Source: Thiopontia sp964415865 (GTDB lineage: Bacteria; Pseudomonadota; Gammaproteobacteria; GCF-002020875). Taken from it: a stretch of 64,000 nt of DNA. The stretch lies in contig CAYQBY010000004.1 in NCBI GenBank assembly GCA_964415865.1, positions 1-64,000 of the forward strand, read 5' to 3'. Below, in pieces: positions 1 to 8,031 of this stretch. A program made the translations under genes and the position numbers. The notes beneath the pieces are model-generated. The model made no database searches, was not told the origin of the DNA, and saw only the letters and a program-made list of their open reading frames with translations. Position 1 is the stretch's first letter, and every line of letters starts with the position of its first letter.

Positions 1-20
1 CCTGGATGACAGTGGATTAA

Positions 21-1385
21 CTATCCAATCCAGATGGTCTTGGCGTTCAGGAACTCATGCATGCCAAGTTTTGAGAGTTCACGTCCGTAACCGGAGTTTT
101 TGATCCCTCCAAAGGGGAGACGAGGGTCGCTCTTGACGATACCGTTTACAAAGGTGGCACCGGACTGAATCTGACGAGCCACTCGCTCACCACGTTCCAG
201 ATCTGTGGTCCAGACACTTCCACCTAGCCCAAAAGGGCTGTCATTGGCAATACGCACCGCATCCGCCTCATCCGTAGCACGAATCACAATCGCCACGGGG
301 CCAAACAACTCCTCCTCATAGGCCGCCACTCCAGGTTTTACATGGTCGAGAATTGAGGGGGCATATCCTGCGTGAGTTACATTCGATGGTCTGCATCCTG
401 TCAGTGGCTCTGCCCCTGCCTCTATGCTTTTCTGTACCTGTTGATCAAGCTCATCACGCAGGTCAGTACGAGCCATCGGTGCAAGTGTGGTGGCTGGATC
501 CATTGGATCACCCAGTTGCAGCTCCTCCACCACCTGCTTAAATCGTGAGACAAACTGGTCGGCAATAGCATCAACCACAATAAATCGTTTGGCCGCTATA
601 CAACTCTGTCCCGCATTGAGAAAACGGGAGGCAACCGCAGTTTTTACAGCTGCCTCCAGATCACAATCATCCAGTACGATAAAGGCATCTGACCCTCCAA
701 GCTCCAACACACTCTTCTTCAGACTGGCTCCTGCTGTTGCGGCTACCTGTCTGCCTGCGGGTTCACTTCCGGTAAGGGTTACAGCATGGACTCTTGGATC
801 CTCAATTACCTTTGCCACCTGAGAGGCGCGAATCATTAATGAGGTAAAGACCCCTTCCGGCGCCCCAGCCTCTCTGAATACATTCTCTATTACCTGCGCG
901 GAACCGGGCACATTGGAGGCGTGCTTTAGCAGGCCGGTATTACCGGCCACCAGTGCAGGAGCAGCAAAACGGAAGACCTGCCAAAGCGGGAAGTTCCACG
1001 GCATTACTGCCAATACTGTTCCCAGTGGCTGGTACGCAACCAGGCTCTTGCCAGCATCGCTCTCTATGATCTCGTCAGCGAGGAAGGCTGGTCCTTCATC
1101 TGCATAGTAGTCACAGACCCAGGCACACTTCTCCACCTCAGCCTCTGACTCCCCAATCAGCTTCCCCATCTCCTGGGTCAACATCTCTGCCAATTCTCGT
1201 TTACGACTGCGCAGTACCTCACCCGCCTTGCGCACAATGGCACAACGTTGCTCCAGGGGGGTAGTCTGCCAGACTGGGGCCACGGATGCGGCCTGAGCCA
1301 AGGCGGCTTCTATCCGCCCTTCATCCCAATCTGGAATCTGCTCAACTACCTCACCACTGTATGGATTAATGGATGCAAAACTCAT
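21..1385 (-). CDS. NAD(P)-dependent aldehyde dehydrogenase, succinate-semialdehyde dehydrogenase type
   Basis: A 454-residue protein spanning the whole ALDH fold. It shows PWNFP around residue 129-133, the cofactor-loop GSEPAG at 206-211, the general-base glutamate in ELGGSD (E229) and the nucleophilic cysteine in NAGQSC (C262). Length and the N-terminal INPYSGEVVE match the short Sad/YneI-like branch, which oxidises succinate semialdehyde to succinate in the cytosol. Substrate is inferred from family resemblance only; other short-chain aldehydes are possible. It is the last minus-strand gene on this side and is separated from the feo operon by a terminator, so it is probably its own unit. 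The ATG at 1385 is preceded by an AGGGGG-type ribosome site. Confidence 0.85.
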   Translation of the reverse strand: MSFASINPYSGEVVEQIPDWDEGRIEAALAQAASVAPVWQTTPLEQRCAIVRKAGEVLRSRKRELAEMLTQEMGKLIGESEAEVEKCAWVCDYYADEGPAFLADEIIESDAGKSLVAYQPLGTVLAVMPWNFPLWQVFRFAAPALVAGNTGLLKHASNVPGSAQVIENVFREAGAPEGVFTSLMIRASQVAKVIEDPRVHAVTLTGSEPAGRQVAATAGASLKKSVLELGGSDAFIVLDDCDLEAAVKTAVASRFLNAGQSCIAAKRFIVVDAIADQFVSRFKQVVEELQLGDPMDPATTLAPMARTDLRDELDQQVQKSIEAGAEPLTGCRPSNVTHAGYAPSILDHVKPGVAAYEEELFGPVAIVIRATDEADAVRIANDSPFGLGGSVWTTDLERGERVARQIQSGATFVNGIVKSDPRLPFGGIKNSGYGRELSKLGMHEFLNAKTIWIG

Positions 1386-1448
1386 TACCGCCCCCTTGTT
1401 AGATTCTTGTTATAAGAGATGAGGGTACATCTCCCGGGGTGATAAATC

Positions 1449-1483
1449 CAAAAAAATCCCAATCAACCTTCCAGTAGATTGGG
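1449..1483 (-). terminator. Rho-independent terminator of the feo operon
   Basis: Read on the minus strand, CCCAATC (1483-1477) and GATTGGG (1464-1458) form a 7-bp stem with a 12-nt loop, followed directly by A and a run of seven T (1457-1450). It lies 31 bp past the stop of the Cys-rich feo-associated gene. Confidence 0.8.
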
Positions 1484-1513
1484 CGTTTTATCCACAGAGG
1501 TAAGCGTTTAGGC

Positions 1514-1732
1514 CTACTCTTTTTTATCCAGCGAAACGCTCTGTGATGTTGAACAGCTCTTGCCGTCGGAACAGCCTGAACATGCTGATTCTTGCCCCCC
1601 AAGCCCAAGCGCACGCTTGATATATCTCCAGAGGTATCCCACGGTAAAAAGCAGGATGACCCCCAACACTATGAGCTCTATTGTGGTCATCTCACTCACA
1701 GAAACAGTCCCGCAACCCGCACCACAACCCAT
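1514..1732 (-). CDS. Small Cys-rich single-pass membrane protein, FeoB-associated
   Basis: A 72-residue product that overlaps the 3' end of feoB by 37 bp. An N-terminal Cys/Gly stretch (MGCGAGCGT) is followed by one hydrophobic helix (about residues 17-37) and a C-terminal tail with CSGC and a further Cys after a Lys. Position and layout match the loosely defined FeoB-associated Cys-rich membrane proteins found after feoB in many bacteria, whose role is unproven. The Cys pairs could bind iron or a cluster; that is inference. An internal ATG (residue 15, VSEMTTIEL) is an alternative start that would drop the first Cys group and remove most of the overlap with feoB. Confidence 0.7.
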   Translation of the reverse strand: MGCGAGCGTVSVSEMTTIELIVLGVILLFTVGYLWRYIKRALGLGGQESACSGCSDGKSCSTSQSVSLDKKE

Positions 1733-3837
1733 GCCATAATCCAGGCGATCCCGAGCCCCATAGCAATAGAGAACAGCGTCCAGCCAGCTGACTGGGTCTC
1801 TCTCCTGATCACCGCGATGGTTGCCAAACAGGGCATATAGAGCAGGGTAAAGACCATAAATGCCAGAGCAACCTCTGGTGCCATACTCCCTGCCATCGCC
1901 TCTCGCAGACTCATGCTCTCCTCATCCACATCATCTCCGGTGTTGTAGAGAACACCAAAGGTGGAGACCACGATCTCCTTGGCCACAAACCCTGTCAACA
2001 GGGCGATACTCCCTTTCCAGTCGAAACCAAGTGGTTCAAATATGGGCTGAATGGTTCTGCCAATCTGCCCCAGATATCGCTTCTCCTGCTCCTCTGCCGC
2101 CTGCGCATTGGCAAGCTCTGCCAGCGCCTGCTCCTGAGCCTTGCCTGCACTTACCTGCTGTTCTATACGACTCTGCTCTGCGCTATAGTCGATACTGAGT
2201 TCAACATTCTGCGGAAAGGCCTGGAGGAACCAGATAATTATCGAACCCACCAAAATGATGCCACTCACTTTTTTGAGGAACTCTACTGCCTTCTCCCACA
2301 TGTGGATCACAACCGAGCGGGCTGCTGGCAGACGGTATGGTGGTAATTCCATTACAAATGGGTCAGAGAGCCCCTGAAACATGGTTTTCTTCATCATCCA
2401 GGCCGCTCCCATGGCTACCAGAATACCGGTCAGGTAGAGGGCAAAGACCACTGTGCCGGCATAATCCGTAAAGAAGATTCCTGCCAGCAGTACGTACACA
2501 GGCAGTCGGGCCGAGCAGCTCATAAATGGGTTGATAAGAATGGTGAGCAGTCTGTCTTTGGGGTTCTCTATGGTACGGGCTGCCATAATGGCCGGTACGT
2601 TACAGCCAAACCCCATAAGCAGGGGGATAAAGGCCTTTCCATGAAGACCAATTCCGTGCATGAAGCGATCCATCAGAAAGGCGGCACGTGCCATGTATCC
2701 TGTATTCTCGAAAAAGGAGATAAAGAGAAAGAGCAGTACGATATTGGGAAGAAAGATGATGATTCCACCAACCCCGCCAATGATGCCATCCACCAACAGA
2801 TCCCGAATAAGCCCCTCTGGCAATATGCTGGTAACTGCACCAGAGAGCCAGCCAACCCCGGCATCAATCCAGTCCATTGGGTACTGACCAACGGTAAAGG
2901 TGGTCTGAAACATCAGCCACATAAAGAAGAGAAACAGTGGTAGTCCCAATGCACGATTGAGTAGAATCTGATCAATCCTGCGGGTCATGTTCTGGGCACG
3001 CACCGGTTTTGACTGCTGCAGAGTCTCCTGCACCAGTCCATGAATAAACCCATAACGGCCATCAGCCAGCAGGGTTGGAGAATCCTCACCATGACTCTCC
3101 TCAAGTTCTGTCTGCTCACTCTTTGCTGCCGTAATCAGGTCTGCATGATCATGCTCCTGTGCCAATACGTCAGAGTCTCCCTCCAGCAGCTTGATTGCCA
3201 TCCAGCGGGAGCGCTGCTCTTCAACCTGTCCGGGATGCAACCTCGCTATATGTTCCTGGGTACGCTCAATGGCCTCCTCGACATGAGAGTCATACGGGAC
3301 TCTGATCTGACGAGTCTGAAACCCCTGCTCCGCAATCTCGACAATCGCATCAAGTAGTTTCTCCTTACCCTCACCGGTACGACCAACCGTCTCTACCGTT
3401 GGTGCGCCCAGTAGCTGGGAGAAGGTATCTGTATCGATCTCCACCCCCTTGGCTCTAACCTCATCAATCATGTTGAGGTTAATAATCCTGGGAAGGTCCA
3501 TCTCGATCAGCTGGGTGGTGAGAAAGAGGTTTCTCTCCAGATTACCTGCATCAACAATATCAACCACCAGATCCGGTGCCTCATTGAGAATGTATTCGCG
3601 AGCAACCTTCTCCTCTACTGTTTTTGATGAGAGTGAGTAGGTGCCGGGCAGATCAATAACATTGATGGTCCACCCATTGTGAACGACCGTCCCCTCCTTG
3701 CGAGTTACCGTTACCCCAGTGAAGTTACCTACCCGCTGACGTGCGCCAGTAAGGTGGTTGAAGATTGTGGTCTTGCCACAGTTGGGATTGCCTGCCAGTG
3801 CAACGTTGATGACTTTATCAGTGTGCCCCATATCCAT
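1696..3837 (-). CDS. feoB: Ferrous iron transporter FeoB
   Basis: A 713-residue inner-membrane Fe(II) transporter. The N-terminal G domain has GNPNCGKT at 16-23 (P-loop), DLPGTYSL (G3) and NMID (G4). It is followed by the helical GDI-like region and a polytopic membrane domain with two Gate-type segments, including the conserved GFGCNVPAIMAAR stretch. Length is somewhat below the E. coli protein (773). FeoB couples GTP binding and hydrolysis to Fe2+ uptake under reducing or iron-poor conditions. It sits 14 bp downstream of feoA in the same unit, with the Cys-rich small gene overlapping its end. All family motifs appear intact. Confidence 0.97.
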   Translation of the reverse strand: MDMGHTDKVINVALAGNPNCGKTTIFNHLTGARQRVGNFTGVTVTRKEGTVVHNGWTINVIDLPGTYSLSSKTVEEKVAREYILNEAPDLVVDIVDAGNLERNLFLTTQLIEMDLPRIINLNMIDEVRAKGVEIDTDTFSQLLGAPTVETVGRTGEGKEKLLDAIVEIAEQGFQTRQIRVPYDSHVEEAIERTQEHIARLHPGQVEEQRSRWMAIKLLEGDSDVLAQEHDHADLITAAKSEQTELEESHGEDSPTLLADGRYGFIHGLVQETLQQSKPVRAQNMTRRIDQILLNRALGLPLFLFFMWLMFQTTFTVGQYPMDWIDAGVGWLSGAVTSILPEGLIRDLLVDGIIGGVGGIIIFLPNIVLLFLFISFFENTGYMARAAFLMDRFMHGIGLHGKAFIPLLMGFGCNVPAIMAARTIENPKDRLLTILINPFMSCSARLPVYVLLAGIFFTDYAGTVVFALYLTGILVAMGAAWMMKKTMFQGLSDPFVMELPPYRLPAARSVVIHMWEKAVEFLKKVSGIILVGSIIIWFLQAFPQNVELSIDYSAEQSRIEQQVSAGKAQEQALAELANAQAAEEQEKRYLGQIGRTIQPIFEPLGFDWKGSIALLTGFVAKEIVVSTFGVLYNTGDDVDEESMSLREAMAGSMAPEVALAFMVFTLLYMPCLATIAVIRRETQSAGWTLFSIAMGLGIAWIMAWVVVRVAGLFL

Positions 3838-3851
3838 GTGCTCAATGGTGG

Positions 3852-4088
3852 TTAATCTACACTCATGTCGACAAGAATCTGATCAGCCTCTGCATTACGC
3901 AGACTCACCTGGTAACCTCGAATTGAGTATGAACGAGGGTCTCCAAAAGGTGCTGTGGAATCAACCCCAATAACCGAGCCCTTGATAAAGCCCATCTCTG
4001 TGAGACGTCTCCGGAGGCGATTCTCTCCAGTTATGCCAATGAGCGTACCCTGCTCTCCAGGATTCATGGATGCCAGCGTTACTTCCAT
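3852..4088 (-). CDS. feoA: Ferrous iron transport protein FeoA
   Basis: A 78-residue SH3-like FeoA domain with the typical TLASMNPGEQGTLIGI opening, the LRRRLTEMGF core and the GSVIGVDSTAPFGDP strand. FeoA is a small cytosolic partner thought to modulate FeoB. It is first in the operon, 14 bp ahead of feoB. A candidate Fur site lies 29-43 bp upstream of its ATG, which fits iron repression. Confidence 0.95.
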   Translation of the reverse strand: MEVTLASMNPGEQGTLIGITGENRLRRRLTEMGFIKGSVIGVDSTAPFGDPRSYSIRGYQVSLRNAEADQILVDMSVD

Positions 4089-4116
4089 AAGTGATTAGCG
4101 ACCAACTTGATGTATT

Positions 4117-4131
4117 TGAGAATTATTACTA
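4117..4131 (-). promoter_or_regulatory. Candidate Fur box upstream of feoA
   Basis: On the minus strand TAGTAATAATTCTCA matches the 7-1-7 Fur consensus TGATAATNATTATCA at 11 of the 14 defined positions. It lies between possible -35 and -10 regions about 30 bp before the feoA start. Fur control of feoAB is established in many gammaproteobacteria; binding here is inferred. Confidence 0.5.
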
Positions 4132-4184
4132 TTTGCAAATAATATCACAAACAGTATGGTAATACAAAATCTGATCTGCCCTGT

Positions 4185-4676
4185 TCAGGCAGCTCTGTGC
4201 TTCATCCTCTCCTCAAGATCAACCTCGCGGATACAGGATTTACAGTAGGCATAAATATCCGACTCCTCTGTTCGCAGACAGTCATGGATGGTCTCCAGAT
4301 TCTCCAACACCTCTGCACGAAACTGAACCCGATCAATTTCTGACTCATCCTTCATCCACCAGCGTCTGATTAGACTCACAAAAATGGAGATTACACGTTG
4401 AATATCTCCCATTGAGTCGAGTATCTGCTTCTTGCGTCCTGCGATGCAGTTCTGATCGACAATCATCTGCGAGAAGACCCTGTCTTCCAGGGTGAAGTGG
4501 GCAAACAGCAGAATTGAGAACTCCTCCAGTTGCTGGATGATTTTTACAGGATCAAACCCGTCATCATCATGTAGAGTGACGACAAACTGATCAATCTGCT
4601 CATTGATCTGCCGGTGTTGCTGTTCTAGTTCTTCATAGACTCCCATACTATAGTTATGGAGCAAATCTTGTGCCAC
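4185..4676 (-). CDS. Hemerythrin-like HHE-domain protein with C-terminal CxxC
   Basis: A 163-residue all-helical cytosolic protein. Helix A has EELEQQHRQI (H21), helix B HFTLED (H60, E64) and helix D ETIHDCLRTEESD (H131 with E137/E138), spaced as in hemerythrin-like domains that bind a non-heme diiron centre. The histidine expected in helix C, around residues 85-95, is not obvious, so the metal site may be atypical. A CKSC motif (C145, C148) near the end adds a possible redox or metal pair. It stands alone between feoA and the AmmeMemoRadiSam genes, with an inverted repeat about 45 bp upstream. Iron or oxygen sensing/storage is plausible but not shown. Confidence 0.6.
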   Translation of the reverse strand: MAQDLLHNYSMGVYEELEQQHRQINEQIDQFVVTLHDDDGFDPVKIIQQLEEFSILLFAHFTLEDRVFSQMIVDQNCIAGRKKQILDSMGDIQRVISIFVSLIRRWWMKDESEIDRVQFRAEVLENLETIHDCLRTEESDIYAYCKSCIREVDLEERMKHRAA

Positions 4677-4720
4677 TATGAAAATATTTTATAAAAAACC
4701 ATATCTATATGTTTTTTAAC

Positions 4721-4740
4721 GGTTTCTTAAATCAGAAACC
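4721..4740. promoter_or_regulatory. Inverted repeat upstream of the hemerythrin-like gene
   Basis: GGTTTCT and AGAAACC are perfect 7-bp arms around a 6-nt centre, 45 bp upstream of the start at 4676. No T-run follows on either strand, so it looks more like an operator than a terminator. The regulator is unknown. Confidence 0.35.
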
Positions 4741-4768
4741 ATCTTGATAACCAACTATAGTTAAATCA

Positions 4769-4813
4769 AAACGTTCAATTATTCGTCTCATATCAAAAAA
4801 AGATTGAACGTTT
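4769..4813. terminator. Inverted repeat just past the Cys-containing membrane gene
   Basis: An 11-bp perfect inverted repeat (4769-4779 and 4803-4813, arm AAACGTTCAAT) begins 3 bp beyond the stop at 4817. Its 23-nt spacer contains a run of seven T on the minus strand, and the downstream arm is followed by TTGATTT. It is probably a terminator for the minus-strand pair above, although the long loop is unusual. Confidence 0.45.
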
Positions 4814-4816
4814 CGT

Positions 4817-5395
4817 TCACCTCAGCTCATCTCTAAAACGACCCAGATCAGAACGGTAGGACTCAGCATCCCCAAAATCACTATAGTTCCAGTAACGTGG
4901 ATGAGGATGTTGCACTCTTCTGGCATGCTTGATGGGACACCAGTACTGCTCGGTACGACTTGCTACCTCACTTATATATGACGCCAGCCCATTTGCATAA
5001 CTGCAGTAGAGGCAGTTCAGTTTTTCGATAACATTCAGATAGGCGAGTTGCCCACGATCCATAAGCCAGTAGTCACGACGTCTGACCCGGCCCATTCCCC
5101 AGAGAGTGAAACAGATCCACTGGTAGATGGTCACTGACATGTCGACAACTATCAACGGAAGTGCAAGTCCATAGATCAGAGGAATTGTCAGCACTGTCTT
5201 GAACCTGGCTCTGCGGATAAACTGAAACAACCCAACCTTTAATTGGCGTTGCGACTCCATCATCTCGCGCTCAAAACGGATCCTTTTCTTGTCGAAACGG
5301 TATCTGAATTCTGTCTGCTTCTGTTCCAGCTCTTGCTCCAGCTCTTGCTCCAGATCCACAACCTTGTTCACAAGTTGAATAATCTTGTCATGCAT
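4817..5395 (-). CDS. Cys-containing membrane protein coupled to the AmmeMemoRadiSam radical SAM gene
   Basis: A 192-residue protein I do not assign to a named family. I chose the ATG at 5395 because AAGGAG sits 5 nt upstream and it overlaps the stop of the radical SAM gene by 8 nt. The longer frame upstream lies entirely within that gene. The layout is an N-terminal coiled coil (about 10-55) with a short ELEQ tandem repeat, a hydrophobic segment (about 67-95), then a soluble domain with CLYC (C128, C131) followed by YANG and, 20 residues on, RTEQYWCPIKHARR (C153, H157). The CxxC plus CPIKH pattern suggests metal or cluster binding. The overlap implies translation coupled to the radical SAM enzyme and hence a shared job. 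Confidence 0.7.
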   Translation of the reverse strand: MHDKIIQLVNKVVDLEQELEQELEQKQTEFRYRFDKKRIRFEREMMESQRQLKVGLFQFIRRARFKTVLTIPLIYGLALPLIVVDMSVTIYQWICFTLWGMGRVRRRDYWLMDRGQLAYLNVIEKLNCLYCSYANGLASYISEVASRTEQYWCPIKHARRVQHPHPRYWNYSDFGDAESYRSDLGRFRDELR

Positions 5396-6497
5396 CCTCT
5401 CTCTCCTTTCTGAAATTGGCCATCTGTACCGGTAGTCGCCTGGACCCCCAGTTGCCAGCTGGTCCATCAAAAACTCCGGCGCAACGTGCCCCACACTCCC
5501 CACAATAGCCTCTGTCTGTAAGGTTCCACTCTGAAAGCTCATACCAGTCCCGTCCAATCAGGATGTTGCCACATTGGTGGCAGTATGTGCTCTCCCCAAC
5601 CTTGTCGTGCACATTACCGGTATAAGCGTGGTAGATGCCATTTTTTTTAGCAATCTCACGAGCACGGGTCAGGGTGCCCTGCGGGGTTGGTGGCAGATCA
5701 ACCATCTTGTAGTCTGGATGAAAAGCGGTAAAGTGAATTGGCACCTCTGGCCCCAGATGGTCAACAACCCATTTGGTCATCGCATCAAGCTCCTCATCTG
5801 AATCATTCTTTCCCGGAATCAACAGTGTAGTCAGCTCAAACCATACCGATGTCTGCTCTTGCAGATAAATCAGGGTATCCAGTACCGGCTGCAAGGAACC
5901 ACTACAGAGCTGATGATAAAAATCCTCAGAAAACCCCTTGAGATCTATATTGGCCCCATCCATCTCCTGGAAAAAATCCTCACGAGCCGCTCCATGGATA
6001 TACCCGGCAGTGACTGCAACTGAACGAACCCCTTTTTTCCTGCAGGCACGAGCCACATCCACTGCATACTCCAAAAATATAACCGGGTCATTATAGGTAT
6101 ATGCAACACTTCGACACCCAAGCTTACTGGCAGCATCTGCAATCATCTCGGGGGAGGCAAAATCCTGCATTTTGTCCATCTGCCTCGCCTTGCTCATATC
6201 CCAGTTCTGACAGAATTTGCAGGTCAGATTGCATCCGGCTGTGCCAAAAGAGAGTATCGCACTACCAGGCAGAAAGTGGTTGAGCGGTTTCTTTTCTATC
6301 GGGTCTATTACAAAGCCACTGGATCGTCCATAAGTTGTAAGCACCACTGAGCCGCCACTTGCCATCCTCACAAAACAGAGTCCACGCTGTCCATTCTTGA
6401 GCTTGCACTCTCGTGGACAGAGATCACACTGCACTCTGCCATCGGCCAGCGCATGCCAATATGTTGTTGGATAGCTATCTCTCGCTACTTCATCCAT
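5388..6497 (-). CDS. amrS: AmmeMemoRadiSam system radical SAM enzyme
   Basis: A 369-residue radical SAM protein. The canonical cluster motif CxxxCxxC is C89, C93, C96 (GCNLTCKFCQNW). An N-terminal Cys region (CDLCPRECKLKNGQRGLC) resembles that of pyruvate formate-lyase-activating-type enzymes. Two CxxC pairs near the C-terminus (YCHQC and YCGEC) look like a zinc-ribbon or auxiliary-cluster site. This architecture defines the AmmeMemoRadiSam radical SAM family, whose reaction I cannot state from sequence. It is divergent from the MEMO and AMMECR1 genes, completing the trio across a 98-bp intergenic region, and its 3' end overlaps the Cys-containing membrane gene. Confidence 0.9.
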   Translation of the reverse strand: MDEVARDSYPTTYWHALADGRVQCDLCPRECKLKNGQRGLCFVRMASGGSVVLTTYGRSSGFVIDPIEKKPLNHFLPGSAILSFGTAGCNLTCKFCQNWDMSKARQMDKMQDFASPEMIADAASKLGCRSVAYTYNDPVIFLEYAVDVARACRKKGVRSVAVTAGYIHGAAREDFFQEMDGANIDLKGFSEDFYHQLCSGSLQPVLDTLIYLQEQTSVWFELTTLLIPGKNDSDEELDAMTKWVVDHLGPEVPIHFTAFHPDYKMVDLPPTPQGTLTRAREIAKKNGIYHAYTGNVHDKVGESTYCHQCGNILIGRDWYELSEWNLTDRGYCGECGARCAGVFDGPAGNWGSRRLPVQMANFRKEREDA

Positions 6498-6595
6498 CCT
6501 CTATGTGCTCGTCTGGTTGCTGTTTTTCTGTTTTCCACTACTATAGTGACTGTCTGCACTACCATGACTATAGATGAGGTGAGGAATATCTGCCA
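6498..6595. promoter_or_regulatory. Divergent intergenic region of the AmmeMemoRadiSam genes
   Basis: These 98 bp must hold promoters for both arms. ACTATAGT (about 6538-6546) and ACTATAGA (about 6567-6574) are two similar boxes roughly 28 bp apart, each usable as a -10-like element. I could not fix matching -35 elements. GAGGTGAGGA precedes the plus-strand GTG start. Confidence 0.4.
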
Positions 6596-7387
6596 GTGAT
6601 CAGAGAATCTGCCGTTGCCGGTACCTTCTATCCAGCTAACCCTGTGGAGTTGAGCCATATGGTGCATGAGTTTGTTGCAACTGGACAATCCTCATCAGTT
6701 ACCCCAAAAGCGATAATCGTCCCTCATGCCGGTTATATCTACTCTGGTCCTGTTGCCGGATCAGCATATAGTACCCTGCTCTCACTCAAGAATACAGTGC
6801 AGAGAGTAATACTGCTTGGCCCCTCTCACCATGTTGCCTTTAATGGCTTGGCCGCATCAAGTGCCGATTTTTTTGCCTCACCACTTGGCCTGGTTCCTCT
6901 GGACAGTGACGCTTTGCAGCTTATTATCGCTCTACCACAGGTCCACCTTATTGATGAGGCACACCAGCAGGAGCATAGTCTGGAGGTACAAATACCCTTC
7001 TTGCAGGAGGTTCTTGGTGAGTTCTCGCTGCTTCCTCTTGTGGTTGGCAATGCTAGCCCGGAGATGGTTGCCGAGGTACTTGATGTTCTCTGGGGCGGAC
7101 CCGAGACCTTGATTGTAATCAGCTCTGACCTCAGCCACTACCAACCATATGATATTGCTCAGCAACAGGATAGCAAGACCTCACATGCTATCGAAAAACT
7201 TGATGAATCCGCAATTCACCATGAGGATGCCTGCGGGCGCATGCCAATTAATGGGCTGCTCCATCTGGCAAAAGAGAGAAATCTCCATGCCACCACCATT
7301 GATTTGAGAAACTCTGGGGACAGTGCTGGCGACAAGAGCCGTGTAGTTGGTTACGGGGCATATCTCTTCTCGGAGGAGCACATGTGA
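6596..7387 (+). CDS. amrB: AmmeMemoRadiSam system protein B (MEMO1 family)
   Basis: A 263-residue MEMO1/extradiol-dioxygenase-fold protein with a GTG start and TGAGGA upstream. The residues that bind metal in human MEMO1 appear kept: H44 in VPHAGYIYSG, H78/H79 in GPSHH and C213 in DACGRMPING, with a further SSDLSHY (H181). Human MEMO1 binds iron or copper; the bacterial role is not settled. The stop overlaps the GTG start of the AMMECR1 gene by 4 bp, so the two are translationally coupled. Confidence 0.92.
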   Translation: MIRESAVAGTFYPANPVELSHMVHEFVATGQSSSVTPKAIIVPHAGYIYSGPVAGSAYSTLLSLKNTVQRVILLGPSHHVAFNGLAASSADFFASPLGLVPLDSDALQLIIALPQVHLIDEAHQQEHSLEVQIPFLQEVLGEFSLLPLVVGNASPEMVAEVLDVLWGGPETLIVISSDLSHYQPYDIAQQQDSKTSHAIEKLDESAIHHEDACGRMPINGLLHLAKERNLHATTIDLRNSGDSAGDKSRVVGYGAYLFSEEHM

Positions 7388-7944
7388 ACAGGACCACACC
7401 AGAGAATCAACAACTAATGCTGGAGCTTGTCAGTACATCTATTCAGCATGGGTTGGATCATGGGACAGCAGCAGCTGTGGATCTGGAACAGCTACCACTA
7501 CAATTGCAGGAGCCAGGGGCATGCTTTGTAACCCTGGAACTCAATCACCAGCTACGTGGCTGTATTGGATCACTGGAGGCTCATCAACCATTAGCTGATG
7601 ATCTGGTAAAGAATGGTTATGCAGCAGCATTTCAGGATCCACGCTTTCCGCCCCTATTAGCTGAGGAGTTCCTGACAACTGAGATAAAGATATCTCTGCT
7701 CACCCCTGCAACCCAGATGGAGTTCAACTCTGAAAGAGATCTGATTAGCCAGATAAGGCCTGGGATAGATGGCCTTATCCTCTCTGATAGAGGTCATCGC
7801 GGCACCTTTCTCCCTTCTGTCTGGGAACAGTTGCCGTCACCTGAGCTATTTCTTCAGCATCTAAAACAGAAGGCTGGACTGCCAGCCCACTATTGGTCTG
7901 AGACAGTTGAGGTTGAGCGTTATCAGACTGAATTAATTAGCTAA
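7384..7944 (+). CDS. amrA: AmmeMemoRadiSam system protein A (AMMECR1 family)
   Basis: A 186-residue AMMECR1-domain protein with the signature LRGCIGSLEAHQPL near residues 58-71 followed by AAAFQDPRFPPL. It starts at GTG 7384, overlapping the MEMO stop as GTGA. AMMECR1 proteins are single-domain, cytosolic and of unproven biochemistry. Fusion or clustering with MEMO and the radical SAM enzyme is widespread in bacteria and archaea, implying one pathway. Confidence 0.92.
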   Translation: MNRTTPENQQLMLELVSTSIQHGLDHGTAAAVDLEQLPLQLQEPGACFVTLELNHQLRGCIGSLEAHQPLADDLVKNGYAAAFQDPRFPPLLAEEFLTTEIKISLLTPATQMEFNSERDLISQIRPGIDGLILSDRGHRGTFLPSVWEQLPSPELFLQHLKQKAGLPAHYWSETVEVERYQTELIS

Positions 7945-7972
7945 AAAAAACCTGATCAGGACAAATAAAAAG

Positions 7973-8001
7973 TTGACGTAACACCTCTCCGATTTGATAA
8001 T
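7973..8001 (+). promoter_or_regulatory. Sigma-70 promoter of the nonaheme cytochrome gene
   Basis: TTGACG (7973-7978) and GATAAT (7996-8001) are separated by exactly 17 bp, giving a predicted start near 8008 and a leader of about 24 nt. A palindrome CCTGATCAGG (7951-7960) lies just upstream and could be an operator. Confidence 0.7.
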
Positions 8002-8031
8002 TGGCACCCTAACTATTCCGAGGGGGGGAAT

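Noticed and set aside
1399..1614. A 71-codon minus-strand frame overlapping the small Cys-rich gene and its terminator
   Set aside because: It reads through the feo terminator hairpin and has no motif; the overlapping Cys-rich membrane frame is better supported.
5325..5360. Short tandem repeat encoding ELEQ units
   Set aside because: A 12-bp repeat within the coiled coil of the Cys-containing membrane protein; ordinary slippage in a heptad region, not an independent element.
7945..7972. CCTGATCAGG palindrome after the AMMECR1 gene as a terminator
   Set aside because: The stem is only 5 bp with no loop and is followed by an A-rich, not T-rich, stretch. Noted only as a possible operator.
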